64,000 nucleotides of DNA from Treponema sp. Its GTDB lineage: Bacteria > Spirochaetota > Spirochaetia > Treponematales > Treponemataceae. The position numbers were made by a program, and so were the translations under genes. The notes beneath the pieces were generated by a model. The model was not told where the DNA came from and did no database searches. It worked only from the letters and a program-made list of their open reading frames with translations. Of the stretch, positions 56,501 to 64,000 are shown piece by piece. The stretch's first letter is position 1. Each line of letters opens with the position of its first letter. Location of the stretch: contig JAGCNW010000014.1 in assembly GCA_017645785.1 (NCBI GenBank), forward strand, positions 186,001 to 250,000, given 5' to 3'.

Positions 56501-58131
56501 GCCTTTACCGCGCGGCCGCCTTTGTAAGCGAAATGCCCAACTTGGAGTTGGTCCAAATCACAAGCTTTGGCTGCGGCCTTGACGCCGTAACCGCCGACCA
56601 GGTTGACGAAATTCTTAAGAGCAAGGGCCGCATGTACACCTTGATCAAGATTGACGAAGGCTCAAACCTTGGAGCGGTTCGCATTCGCATCCGCTCTTTG
56701 ATCGCCGCTGTAAAGGCCCACGAGCGAAACCACACTCGCCCCGAATACAAGTCGGCCGCCTACAAGCGCCAAGTCTTTACAAAGGACATGCGCTACAAGC
56801 ACACGATCATCGCGCCGCAAATGTCTCCGATTCACTTTAGGCTCGTTCAAAAGGCTTTCAATTGTTCGGGCTACAAGTTTGAGGTTCTTGACGCAGTTGA
56901 CCCCAAGGCGGTTGAGACCGGCCTTAAGTTCGTCAACAACGACGCTTGCTATCCTTCGATTTTGGTCGCGGGACAAATGATCGCCGCGTTGGAGTCGGGC
57001 AAGTACGACTTGAACAACACTTCGCTCATCATTACGCAGACTGGAGGCGGTTGCCGCGCCACAAACTACATCGGCTTTATCCGTCGCGCGCTTAACGACG
57101 CGGGCTGGTCGAACATTCCGGTTTTGTCTTTGAGCGCGCAGGGCTTTGAAAAAAATCCCGGCTTTAAGATTACGCTTCCGCTTTTGCACCGCGCCTTGAT
57201 GGCGGTAATGGTCGGCGACGTTTTGATGCGCGTTCTTTACCGCACCCGTCCTTACGAAAAAGTTCCGGGCAGCGCCAACGCGCTTTACGAAAAGTGGAAC
57301 GCCCGCGCCGAAAAGCAATTGGAGTCCCTTTCGCTCCACGGCTACCACAAGCTGTTAAAGAACATCATAAAAGAATTTGACGCGCTTCCCTTGCTTCCGA
57401 TCAAAAAGCCGCGCGTCGGCGTTGTCGGAGAAATCTTGGTTAAGTTCCATCCGACCGCCAACAACAACATTGTCGAGACGATCGAAAAAGAAGGCGCCGA
57501 ATGCGTTATGCCCGACTTGGCGGACTTCTTCTTCTACTCGTTCAGCACCGGCATTTTCCGCCACGAGCAGTTGGCCTTCCCCAAAAAGACGGAGCGCAAC
57601 GCCAAGCTCTTTGTTTGGTTCATGGAACTTTACCGCCGCGACATGAAGCGCTTCTTGAAGAACTCAAGAAGATTTGACGCTCCGTCGTCGATTTACGAAT
57701 TGATGAAGGGCGTTGACGACATCGTTCAGCTTGGAAACATTACCGGAGAAGGCTGGTTCTTGACCGCCGAGATGGTTGAGCTTATCCACACGGGCGTTCC
57801 CAGCATCGCGTGCGTTCAGCCCTTCGCTTGCTTGCCCAACCATGTTACAGGCAAGGGAATGATAAAAGAATTGCGCCGCCGCTATCCCGGCACCAACATA
57901 AGCGCGATTGACTATGACCCTGGTTCCAGCGAAGTCAACCAGTTGAACCGCTTGAAGCTTTTGCTTTCAAACGCTCCTGCAGGAAAGCATCCTGACGAAA
58001 CTCCCCAGGGAAAGATTTGGACGCCAACCGGCGAAGTTGAGCCGCAAATTCATTTGGCCGAAGGCGCGGTCTTTGTGGATCCGGAACCAGTCGCCGCGAG
58101 CGACGTTCCTCCGGTCTTGGACGCAATGTAA
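53557..58131 (+). CDS. Acyl-CoA dehydratase activase fusion protein (BcrAD/BadFG/HgdC type)
   Basis: 1524 residues. Two tandem ASKHA-type activase domains: the first with FGIDVGSTTVKVAALGQNDE and ELGGEDAKITYFKGGVEQRM, NGTCAGGTGAFIDQMA; the second (from about 345) with GLDSGSTTTKAVLTDIDGRI, LDIGGQDMKCLRMKDGAISS and NEACSSGCGSFLDNFARTMG. The CSSGCG cysteines of the second should bridge a 4Fe-4S cluster. A cysteine-rich linker (RRCGKCQNNCLLTINTF) and a DUF2229-type C-terminal half follow (FYPCAPYEKQEDTGAGNHYN, GRPYHLDPEINHGIPEMIQG, TQTGGGCRATNYIGFIRRAL). Known relatives use ATP to drive low-potential electron transfer to a 2-hydroxyacyl-CoA dehydratase or similar enzyme; no such partner gene is in the window. 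Confidence 0.9.
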   Translation: MDFAEGATFKKIIDPIRFGIDVGSTTVKVAALGQNDELLYSAYERHRADIRSTIISVVNNALDSLEKQCPEGAAQTLSVKVTGSGGLAVSQWLNVPFIQEVIAATTAVRKIIPQTDVVIELGGEDAKITYFKGGVEQRMNGTCAGGTGAFIDQMAALLETDAGGLNKLAAGATTIYPIAARCGVFAKTDVQPLINEGARREDIAASIYQAVVTQTISGLACGKPIRGKVAFLGGPLHFMEQLRQRFIDTLKLKDDEIIVPENSQLFVAQGAAYSAERKFACGPDGKTFDFPSIAQFRESLKNLVGAELHEVQRLEPLFRSEEELKEFRERHASEKALRGDLDAAKGPVFLGLDSGSTTTKAVLTDIDGRILWNFYTANAGNPVDIAVKTLKDLYARLPKDVYIARAVSTGYGEALFQAALGVDAGEVETITHFRAADFFVPGVEFLLDIGGQDMKCLRMKDGAISSIQLNEACSSGCGSFLDNFARTMGMDVREFSQKALTAQQPVDLGSRCTVFMNSRVKQAQKEGATVADISAGLSYSVIKNALFKVIKLRRASDIGTKVVVQGGTFNNDAVLRAFEKISGVNVFRPDVAGLMGAYGSALIACDQWRDLMAPKPGEPEGTVHDVRTGLASLEELENFHVDLDLRRCGKCQNNCLLTINTFTTKDKDGKEVSRAFVTGNRCERGAELGEKVSVIDASNKEASRLDGSDAGEIPNLFAWKYKRVFDYTPLPLQDAPMGEVGIPRVLNMYENYPLWFTFFTKLGFRVRLSPRSTRSVYEKGLESIPSESVCYPGKISHGHVESLLKAGVKFIFYPCAPYEKQEDTGAGNHYNCPIVTSYPEVLRNNIDALRQDSSILYLDPFLPIYDKNRLAYRLFEEMHPHFKQITFDMIMRAVDEAWKEQEKFRAEIRQKGEEALERIITLGVHGIVLSGRPYHLDPEINHGIPEMIQGLGLAVFTEDAVAHLGSIERPLRITDQWVYHNRLYRAAAFVSEMPNLELVQITSFGCGLDAVTADQVDEILKSKGRMYTLIKIDEGSNLGAVRIRIRSLIAAVKAHERNHTRPEYKSAAYKRQVFTKDMRYKHTIIAPQMSPIHFRLVQKAFNCSGYKFEVLDAVDPKAVETGLKFVNNDACYPSILVAGQMIAALESGKYDLNNTSLIITQTGGGCRATNYIGFIRRALNDAGWSNIPVLSLSAQGFEKNPGFKITLPLLHRALMAVMVGDVLMRVLYRTRPYEKVPGSANALYEKWNARAEKQLESLSLHGYHKLLKNIIKEFDALPLLPIKKPRVGVVGEILVKFHPTANNNIVETIEKEGAECVMPDLADFFFYSFSTGIFRHEQLAFPKKTERNAKLFVWFMELYRRDMKRFLKNSRRFDAPSSIYELMKGVDDIVQLGNITGEGWFLTAEMVELIHTGVPSIACVQPFACLPNHVTGKGMIKELRRRYPGTNISAIDYDPGSSEVNQLNRLKLLLSNAPAGKHPDETPQGKIWTPTGEVEPQIHLAEGAVFVDPEPVAASDVPPVLDAM

Positions 58132-58144
58132 GGAGAAAGCTAGG

Positions 58145-59575
58145 GTGGAGCGAAAAGTTTTTGTAAAAAAGGGGATTTTAGTTTTTCTGTTCTGCGCCGT
58201 TTGCGCGCTTCCGTTCTTTGCCGAATGGAATTCCTTTGACATTCCTGATTCCGCTGAAGCGCGCAGGCAAGTTTCGCGCGAGTGGTTCGAAGGAACGCTT
58301 GACACTTTGCGCGGCCTCAATTCCGAAATCCGCAGCAATCAAGTTGGAACGCAATTTCAAATTCGCTTGGAGGAGCAGCAGGACGTTTTCTTGACGATTG
58401 TCGCTCCCAAAAGCCAAATGAAAGTTGACATTTACGAGGGCAGGGGAGTCCGCGCTTCTGTCGAAGATTCCTACAATATGGACAGCCCAGGCTCTTGGCT
58501 CTTGGTCCGCTCAAAGAAAGACGGCTCTCCTGTGTCCGTCCGCTATTTCTTTGCCAAGGACGCTGGCGTTTACGTTCAGTTTAGGCCCAACCAAGAGGGC
58601 AGGTCGTCTTTGGCCGACATGGTGATTTTTGACAACTACGCCGCGCGCGGAGTTCCGCTTGGCGTTCCCTTTGAAAAATTTTACACGGCCTCATTCGCCG
58701 AAATTCAAACGCTTACAAAAAACAATTTGCCTTGGTCTTCTGTCGAGCCAAAGGCAGGCCTTTACGACGACACACTGGTTATGGTCCAAACAATTAGGGC
58801 CGGCTTGGGAACGATCGTCTACGAAGACGACGCGGCCTACAACGAGGAAGGAAAGCCAGTCTCCGTCAGGAACGGCCAGATCCGCTACGTTCCCGAAGAG
58901 TTGAGAAAAAAGCTGACGCTTTCTTCGCCTGGCTTTGTAAAATGGATTTGCGACGGAATCGTCGAGCCCCTTGCAGGCAGCTATCTAAAAATGAAGCCTT
59001 TGGTGCAGCCGACCTTTGACGTTAATCCGACAGGCGCCAAGGCCATTATGGGCGCCAATTACAGCACGAGCTTTAGCCTTGACTGGACTCGCAATTTGGC
59101 GGCCGCAGTTTTGAGCGTCCGCAACAACAAAACGATTTTGTACAAGGATTCCGGCGTCGACGTTTCCATCGAACCCTTTGCCGTTAGATGGACGGACACC
59201 GGATTTCAAAACTCCGCCGGCTACATTGAGAACACCGGCTACAGGGTTCAGTACCTAAAGCCGCTTCTTTATGTTTTGGCGACAAGATATCCCCAGTACT
59301 TTTATCTTGCCGCCATTAGGCAAACGGTTCGCGGAAAAAACGGAAACGAATACAGCGTCTTTAACGACGCGGCGGCGATATTTCCTTACTTCGACGCCGA
59401 AGGAAAATTTAGGGCCGTTGTTTTTTACGACGGCTTGGAATATTCTTTGCAGCAATTCTGCGCTTCCTTTGACAAGTCTCAGGGAGCGTTTGTTCATTTG
59501 ACAAGAGTGAAGGCCACGGCGAAATTTTATCCGCAAGAGCCGGCTAAGGAAAAAGAAGATGATAGAAGGAATTAA
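58145..59575 (+). CDS. Exported hypothetical protein
   Basis: 476 residues from a GTG at 58145 with a GGAGAAAG site 14 bp after the activase stop; the frame is open further left inside that gene. A signal peptide (VERKVFVKKGILVFLFCAVC then ALPFFA before EWNSFD) sends it to the periplasm or outer membrane. Later segments are beta-rich (VKIKVDIYEGRGVRASVEDS-like; KMKPLVQPTFDVNPTGAKAI; YFYLAAIRQTVRGKNGNEYS). The family is not recognised; similar large exported proteins with one signal peptide are common in Treponema. It overlaps the HAD gene by 17 bases. Confidence 0.7.
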   Translation: MERKVFVKKGILVFLFCAVCALPFFAEWNSFDIPDSAEARRQVSREWFEGTLDTLRGLNSEIRSNQVGTQFQIRLEEQQDVFLTIVAPKSQMKVDIYEGRGVRASVEDSYNMDSPGSWLLVRSKKDGSPVSVRYFFAKDAGVYVQFRPNQEGRSSLADMVIFDNYAARGVPLGVPFEKFYTASFAEIQTLTKNNLPWSSVEPKAGLYDDTLVMVQTIRAGLGTIVYEDDAAYNEEGKPVSVRNGQIRYVPEELRKKLTLSSPGFVKWICDGIVEPLAGSYLKMKPLVQPTFDVNPTGAKAIMGANYSTSFSLDWTRNLAAAVLSVRNNKTILYKDSGVDVSIEPFAVRWTDTGFQNSAGYIENTGYRVQYLKPLLYVLATRYPQYFYLAAIRQTVRGKNGNEYSVFNDAAAIFPYFDAEGKFRAVVFYDGLEYSLQQFCASFDKSQGAFVHLTRVKATAKFYPQEPAKEKEDDRRN

Positions 59576-60230
59576 AGTTATCGCCTTTGACATTGACGGA
59601 ACTCTTTATCCCGCCTACAGGCTGAACGTTCGCATTATCGGGCATTTTTTTGCTTATGTCAGGGAATTCCTTCACTTTGGCTTGGTGCGCCGCCAGTTGA
59701 GAAGGACGGCGCCGCTTCCCAATTTGTTCGAATATCAGGCGCGTCTTTTGGCGGAACGCCTTAAGGTGGACTCGGAGACTGCGCAAAAAATCTTGGACGA
59801 CATGGCCTACGCGGGCCTTGCAAAATATTTTAAGGACATCAAGACATACGAAAACGTTTACGAAACTTTCGTAAAGTTAAAGGAAGCGGGATACAGGCTG
59901 GCTTTGCTTTCGGACTTTCCTCCGGAACAAAAGGGCGAACTTTGGGGGCTGAAGCCCTTCTGCGACAAGATTCTTTCCACCGAAAAAATCGGCGCCCTAA
60001 AGCCTTCCAAATATCCCTTTGGAGTCTTGGCGATGGAATTGGGAGTGAAGCCCCAAGAAATTCTTTACGTCGGAAACAGCGCCAAGTATGATGTGATGGG
60101 AGCGAAAAACGCGGGAATGAAGACGGCTTACCTTGAGCCCCTTTGGCGCCGAATCTTTCACAAGCCTCTTAAGGCCGCGGACATTTCGTTCAAAAATTAT
60201 CGACAGTTACAGGAATATGCGCTAAAATAA
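59559..60230 (+). CDS. HAD-family hydrolase (phosphatase-like)
   Basis: 223 residues. Nucleophile Asp11 and acid/base Asp13 in VIAFDIDGTLYPAYRL; motif II Ser in LALLSDFPPEQKGE; the Lys in IGALKPSKYPFGVLA; the acidic motif in EILYVGNSAKYDVMGAKNAG is N/D-type with an Asn in place of the first Asp. The inserted cap domain (about 15-90) is helical. The substrate is unknown; small phosphorylated metabolites are usual. Starts inside the previous gene (ATG at 59559, GAAGA upstream) and ends 22 bp before the SpiroCoCo gene, suggesting an operon. Confidence 0.82.
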   Translation: MIEGIKVIAFDIDGTLYPAYRLNVRIIGHFFAYVREFLHFGLVRRQLRRTAPLPNLFEYQARLLAERLKVDSETAQKILDDMAYAGLAKYFKDIKTYENVYETFVKLKEAGYRLALLSDFPPEQKGELWGLKPFCDKILSTEKIGALKPSKYPFGVLAMELGVKPQEILYVGNSAKYDVMGAKNAGMKTAYLEPLWRRIFHKPLKAADISFKNYRQLQEYALK

Positions 60231-60252
60231 AAGTTGCCTTGGGTGGGGAAAT

Positions 60253-63200
60253 ATGGAAATAGTTTTAATTCTTATCGCTGTATTGATTTCTACAGGAATC
60301 GCGTTTGCGCTTAGAATGGCGGATCGCGACAACAATTCAATGGACAAGGTCAAGCGCTACGCTGACAAGCGCCAAGAGGATTTGGGAAAGTTCCTTGACG
60401 CCCGCTTCCAAAGCATGCGCGCGGCGGCGGCTGAGCTTGAGACAAAAAAAGACCAGGCTGTAGCAACCGTAAAGCGCCTTGCCCAAGAAATGGAAGGCTA
60501 CCAAAAAATCATAGCCAGCGTTCAAAAGGACAAGAGCGCCGCTGAGCAAATCGAGCAAAAAGTCAACAATTACGGCAAGGCGATAACAGAGCTTAGCGAA
60601 ATGACCGCCGCCGTCGAGGAGAACCTCAAGAGGGTAAAGCAAGAAGGCTTGGTCGTTGACACCGTTCGCGCCCGCATAAAGGAAAACGCCGATAATATAG
60701 ATAAAATTTCAAAGCGCATTCCTAGCGTTGTAAGCGACTTTGAAAAAGTGAACGCCCAGCAATTGCGCTTGGTTGGAGCCGACATTCTTAAAAAAGTTGA
60801 TGAGCGCGTGGCCGACGTAAAGAGCCGCGCCGACCAACTTGATTCCACCACCAAAGAAGCGGTAAAGCAAAACCAAGAAGTGTTGAAGTCAATCAATTCT
60901 TCCGTTCAAGGCATTTACGCGTCCGCCAGCGAAAAAGCCCAAAAACTTGAGGACGCGGCTTTTGCAAAGCTTTCAGAGCAAGCAAAGAAGCGCATGGAAG
61001 ACTACAAGGCCGAGATTCGTTCAAGCGGCCAGCAAATAATCAACGAGTTCAACGCCGAGATAAACGACAAAATCAAGGGAGCCCGAGCTGAGGCCGAGAG
61101 CCGCTTGAGCGAAGTAAGAAAACTGACTGACGATTCGCTTGGCGGAATAAAGGCTTCGGTAAACAAGTACGCGTCCGAGATTAAGGAAACCGCCAATAAG
61201 TCCCTTGGCGAAATCAAAGCCAGCGTAAATTCCACCTTGGCCGAAACAAAGAAAACTACGGACGAGCTCGCTCGCGAAAGCTCCGGCAACGGAAAGGCGC
61301 TTGAAGGCATTCGCTTGAGTTTGCAAAACCAAATCGAAGACATTCAGGAAAAATACGACGGAATGTATTCAGACTTGTCTGAGAAAATTCAAGAAAAAGA
61401 AAAGCTTGCGTTTGAAAAATACACCGAAGCGGCGAAGACCCATATCGAAAGCTACAAGGCTTCCATTAACGAAAAGGTCGAAACTTACAAGACCGGCATG
61501 ACCGAAAAGATCGCCGGAATGCAAGAGGCGATAAAAAAGATTGTCGCCGACCTCAAGGAGCATACAGTCAGCGCTTCAAAAGAAGCCAAGGACCAGATCG
61601 CCGAGCTCAAGGCTGTCAGTTCGGCCGCCATCGAAGAGGCCAACGTTTGCCGCGCCACGGTTGAGGAATGGAACAAGCAGGCCGGCGACCAAATCGCCGA
61701 TTACGAAAAGAAGGCCAACGAAAAGTTGCTTGAAGTTTCTTCTAGATTGAACGAAGCGGTCAAGAAGGCCATCGCCAGCTACGACGAGCGCCAGATCAAC
61801 GCCATGACAGAGCTTGACAGCGATTTGGAAAAATACAAGAAGGACATGCTCTACAGATTCTCCAAGCTTGAGTCAAGCGGCGGCGACGTCGACGGTTTGG
61901 AAAGGACCCTGCGCAAGTCTATGTCTGAAACAGAGAGGCGCGTGTTCGAAGAGTTTAAGGCTTTTGTTGACGCTCAGAAAAAGCAGCAGGCCGAATTTGA
62001 AGTTAAGATTCAAGAAGACTCCAACAAGATTTCTACCCAGATACAAGAGATTGAAGACGCTATGGACGACTTGCGCAAGGAAGCTGTCAGCAAAACTTCA
62101 GAAAAACTCACCAGCTTTGAAAACTCATTTGACATTGACATTAAAAATCGCGGCGACGCCATTGACGAAAAGCTCAACGCTTGGAAGCAAGGCTTTGACG
62201 ACAAGATTTTGGATTTCCAGAACGGCTACGAGAGCGAGCGCATTCAGGTTGAGGAAAAATACAACGAGTCCCTTAAGGAACGTCTTGCCGCTTTTGAAAA
62301 GAAGTTCGAGGAACAAGTCAAGAAGACTGCCATGACAGTTCAGACAAACCAGAGCGACCTAAAGGAGCAGCTATCCGAAATCCGCGAGAGCATCAAGGAG
62401 TTCTCAAAGAATTACAAGGCGGAGATGCAGGAAACCCTTTCGGAAAGCGGAGCGGAAATCGACGAGAGGACAAAGCAGTTCACTTCCGAGATCGAAGAAA
62501 AAATGTCAAAGCTGCAAGAAACAGTTTTGGCGGATTTGGAAAAATTCAAGCAGGACAGCGAGACCCAGCAGCAGCTTAGCGTCGCCACAATCGAAACAGC
62601 TTTGGCCGACTTTAGCTCATGGAAAGAAAAGTTCGCCCGTCAGCTTGCCGACTCCAACAAGATTTTTGAAGACAGCCTTGAGGAATTTAAGGAAACTTCA
62701 AAGGCCAAGCAAAACGACGCCCAGCTCTTTGTCAACGATTCCTTTGAGGAATTCCGCAACGACGCGCTTACCCGCCAGCAAGAGATTTTGGATTCTGTTG
62801 ACGAGTTTAAGGAGAGCGTTGAAAGCAAGCAGCGCGACATTGAAGAAAGAATTGAAAGCCTTGACGACAAGACCAGCACTTCTATTGACGAATATACAGA
62901 AAAGTCCGAGTCTATTTTGGCGCAGTTGCAGAGCATGTACGAAGAGATGCTCGAGCAAACCGAAGAACATGTCAAGAATCAAAACGATTCCAGCGAAAAG
63001 AAGCTCAAGGCCCTTTCCGCCGAGCTTGAAAAGACAAGCGCCGAAAACCGCAAGCGCCAGACGGAATTGATTTTGCAAATGCAAAACGATTCCAACGAAT
63101 TGCAGACAAAAATCGACGACTTGCAAAAAGAGCTTAACGGCGTGATAGGTCAAATGAAGAACTACGACACCGCCAATGAAATGAAGCGCCAGCTTGACGT

Positions 63201-64000
63201 CAAAATTTCAGAAATCGCCGGAAGCTTTGAGCGCCTTAAGGACTTCCAAAAAACTGCGGACAACTACAACAAGCAGTTCGAAAAATTGCTTGCCATTGAC
63301 GAAAAGGCCGGCGAGCGCCTTGAAGAATTTAGGTCCGGCAGCAAACAGATTGAAGAACTTGACACCAAGTACAACCGTCTTATGGTTTTGGCGGGAACGA
63401 TGGATCAAAAAATCAAGAGCTTGCAAGACACCAACGACGACTTGCAGTCGCTTGAAGTCAAAGTCCGCCAGTTCCAGGACAACCTTGCCGGCCTTACCGT
63501 AAAGTACGACCGCATCGACAAAAAGAGCGAGACGATCGACCAAGTTGCCGGCGACGTTGACGAAGCCTTTGAAAATCTTAAGGATTTGGAAAAGCGTTTG
63601 GAAAACGCCGCCCGCCAAGTCATGTCGCTGCCTGAAGAAATCAAGGACGCCCAAAACAATGTCGACAAGCTTTTGGAAAACACCAAGCGCATCGACACCG
63701 CTATGGACAAGCTTGATTCCTTGCAGGAAATTCTTGATGAAACCGAAAAGCGCATCGACAAGGTTACCCGCGACCGCGAAGGAATTGTCAACAGCGAGAA
63801 CCGCTTGACCAAGCTTTCAAAAGACATCGACACCAAGTTCAACACTTTGGAAGACATTACAAAAGCCGAAACTTCAAAGAAGAAAACAAAGTCTTCTTCG
63901 ATTACACCGCGAAAGCGCGAGAACGTAAGGGCGCTTAAGCAGCAAGGTTGGCGCGTTGAAGAAATTGCCGCCAGCTTGAATTTGTCTGAGAACGAAGTTC
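60253..64000 (+). CDS. SpiroCoCo-type giant coiled-coil protein (incomplete at right edge)
   Basis: At least 1249 residues, open to the window end. The ATG at 60253 has a GGTGGGG site. One N-terminal membrane segment (MEIVLILIAVLISTGIAFAL) is followed by an almost uninterrupted helical, heptad-like stretch rich in Glu, Lys, Ala, Ser and Asp (for example KRMEDYKAEIRSSGQQIINE, LDNFARTM is absent). Near the edge a basic patch (KKKTKSSSITPRKRENVRAL) leads into KQQGWRVEEIAASLNLSENE, a helix-turn-helix-like tail. This N-anchor, long coiled coil, C-terminal HTH-like layout is that of SpiroCoCo proteins, which are confined to spirochetes and probably serve as cytoplasmic filament or scaffold proteins (inferred). 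Confidence 0.85.
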   Translation, partial: MEIVLILIAVLISTGIAFALRMADRDNNSMDKVKRYADKRQEDLGKFLDARFQSMRAAAAELETKKDQAVATVKRLAQEMEGYQKIIASVQKDKSAAEQIEQKVNNYGKAITELSEMTAAVEENLKRVKQEGLVVDTVRARIKENADNIDKISKRIPSVVSDFEKVNAQQLRLVGADILKKVDERVADVKSRADQLDSTTKEAVKQNQEVLKSINSSVQGIYASASEKAQKLEDAAFAKLSEQAKKRMEDYKAEIRSSGQQIINEFNAEINDKIKGARAEAESRLSEVRKLTDDSLGGIKASVNKYASEIKETANKSLGEIKASVNSTLAETKKTTDELARESSGNGKALEGIRLSLQNQIEDIQEKYDGMYSDLSEKIQEKEKLAFEKYTEAAKTHIESYKASINEKVETYKTGMTEKIAGMQEAIKKIVADLKEHTVSASKEAKDQIAELKAVSSAAIEEANVCRATVEEWNKQAGDQIADYEKKANEKLLEVSSRLNEAVKKAIASYDERQINAMTELDSDLEKYKKDMLYRFSKLESSGGDVDGLERTLRKSMSETERRVFEEFKAFVDAQKKQQAEFEVKIQEDSNKISTQIQEIEDAMDDLRKEAVSKTSEKLTSFENSFDIDIKNRGDAIDEKLNAWKQGFDDKILDFQNGYESERIQVEEKYNESLKERLAAFEKKFEEQVKKTAMTVQTNQSDLKEQLSEIRESIKEFSKNYKAEMQETLSESGAEIDERTKQFTSEIEEKMSKLQETVLADLEKFKQDSETQQQLSVATIETALADFSSWKEKFARQLADSNKIFEDSLEEFKETSKAKQNDAQLFVNDSFEEFRNDALTRQQEILDSVDEFKESVESKQRDIEERIESLDDKTSTSIDEYTEKSESILAQLQSMYEEMLEQTEEHVKNQNDSSEKKLKALSAELEKTSAENRKRQTELILQMQNDSNELQTKIDDLQKELNGVIGQMKNYDTANEMKRQLDVKISEIAGSFERLKDFQKTADNYNKQFEKLLAIDEKAGERLEEFRSGSKQIEELDTKYNRLMVLAGTMDQKIKSLQDTNDDLQSLEVKVRQFQDNLAGLTVKYDRIDKKSETIDQVAGDVDEAFENLKDLEKRLENAARQVMSLPEEIKDAQNNVDKLLENTKRIDTAMDKLDSLQEILDETEKRIDKVTRDREGIVNSENRLTKLSKDIDTKFNTLEDITKAETSKKKTKSSSITPRKRENVRALKQQGWRVEEIAASLNLSENEV

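Noticed and set aside
1-64000. CRISPR arrays or complete insertion sequences
   Set aside because: No regularly spaced direct repeats and no transposase or integrase gene were seen on either strand.

Overview
The window looks like a chromosome segment of a spirochete of the genus Treponema or a close relative, probably an anaerobic gut or rumen type. The pointers are a very long coiled-coil protein of the spirochete-specific SpiroCoCo type at the right edge, many lipoproteins and F-terminal barrel proteins, plant-polysaccharide enzymes (GH10 xylanase, GH5 glucanase, pentose genes), oxygen-sensitive or anaerobe-typical proteins (flavodiiron protein, acyl-CoA dehydratase activase, GGGtGRT pair) and a moderate GC content. 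No rRNA, CRISPR array, prophage or complete insertion sequence was seen. There is one tRNA, Val(GAC).

Layout. 1-2.9 kb: the 5' part of a lipoprotein gene, an unknown protein, a lone XRE regulator, and a toxin-first HigBA-like module with its own palindromic operator. 2.9-8.6 kb: a class III adenylate cyclase divergent from a BASS-family transporter, a secreted DNA/RNA nuclease, a GH10 lipoprotein and an outer-membrane barrel protein. 8.7-12.1 kb: a LacI-type regulator, FGGY pentulose kinase and AraD in one operon behind a strong promoter with a lac-like operator. 12.2-16.5 kb: an NYN/LOTUS protein, a cytoplasmic GH5 enzyme, a YunG-like protein, a Y-family polymerase with a YolD-like partner, and a small acidic membrane protein. 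16.5-17.1 kb: a row of collapsed gene remnants (DUF488, macrodomain, Nudix). 17.2-25.5 kb: a sulfur operon (FtsX/LolD-type ABC pair, SsuABC-type importer, two MetY paralogues, YezD, GNAT) behind a leader RNA with two mutually exclusive folds. 25.5-30.1 kb: tRNA-Val, flavodiiron protein, MATE exporter, IscU-like scaffold plus GGGtGRT protein. 30.3-38.2 kb: nitrogen assimilation operon gltD-asnB-gltB behind a highly structured leader. 38.2-50.2 kb: Nif3-like protein, membrane hydrolase, dnaE, YggT, recG, an HD-domain alarmone-hydrolase-like protein and valS. 50.3-64 kb: a second adenylate cyclase coupled to a coiled-coil membrane protein, a 1524-residue activase fusion, a periplasmic protein, a HAD phosphatase and the SpiroCoCo gene running off the edge.

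The most novel signals are RNA-level rather than protein-level: the gltD leader (closing helix next to the ribosome binding site, a long internally looped hairpin followed by eight U) and the sulfur-operon leader (an 18-bp hairpin whose 5' arm can instead pair with an upstream copy of the 3' arm). Both look like uncharacterised regulatory RNAs. Several genes also appear to have almost leaderless transcripts, some divergent promoters share one -35 region, and recG ends inside a dispersed palindromic element that supplies its last codons and stop. All functional statements rest on reading the sequence and on family knowledge; no database search was run.
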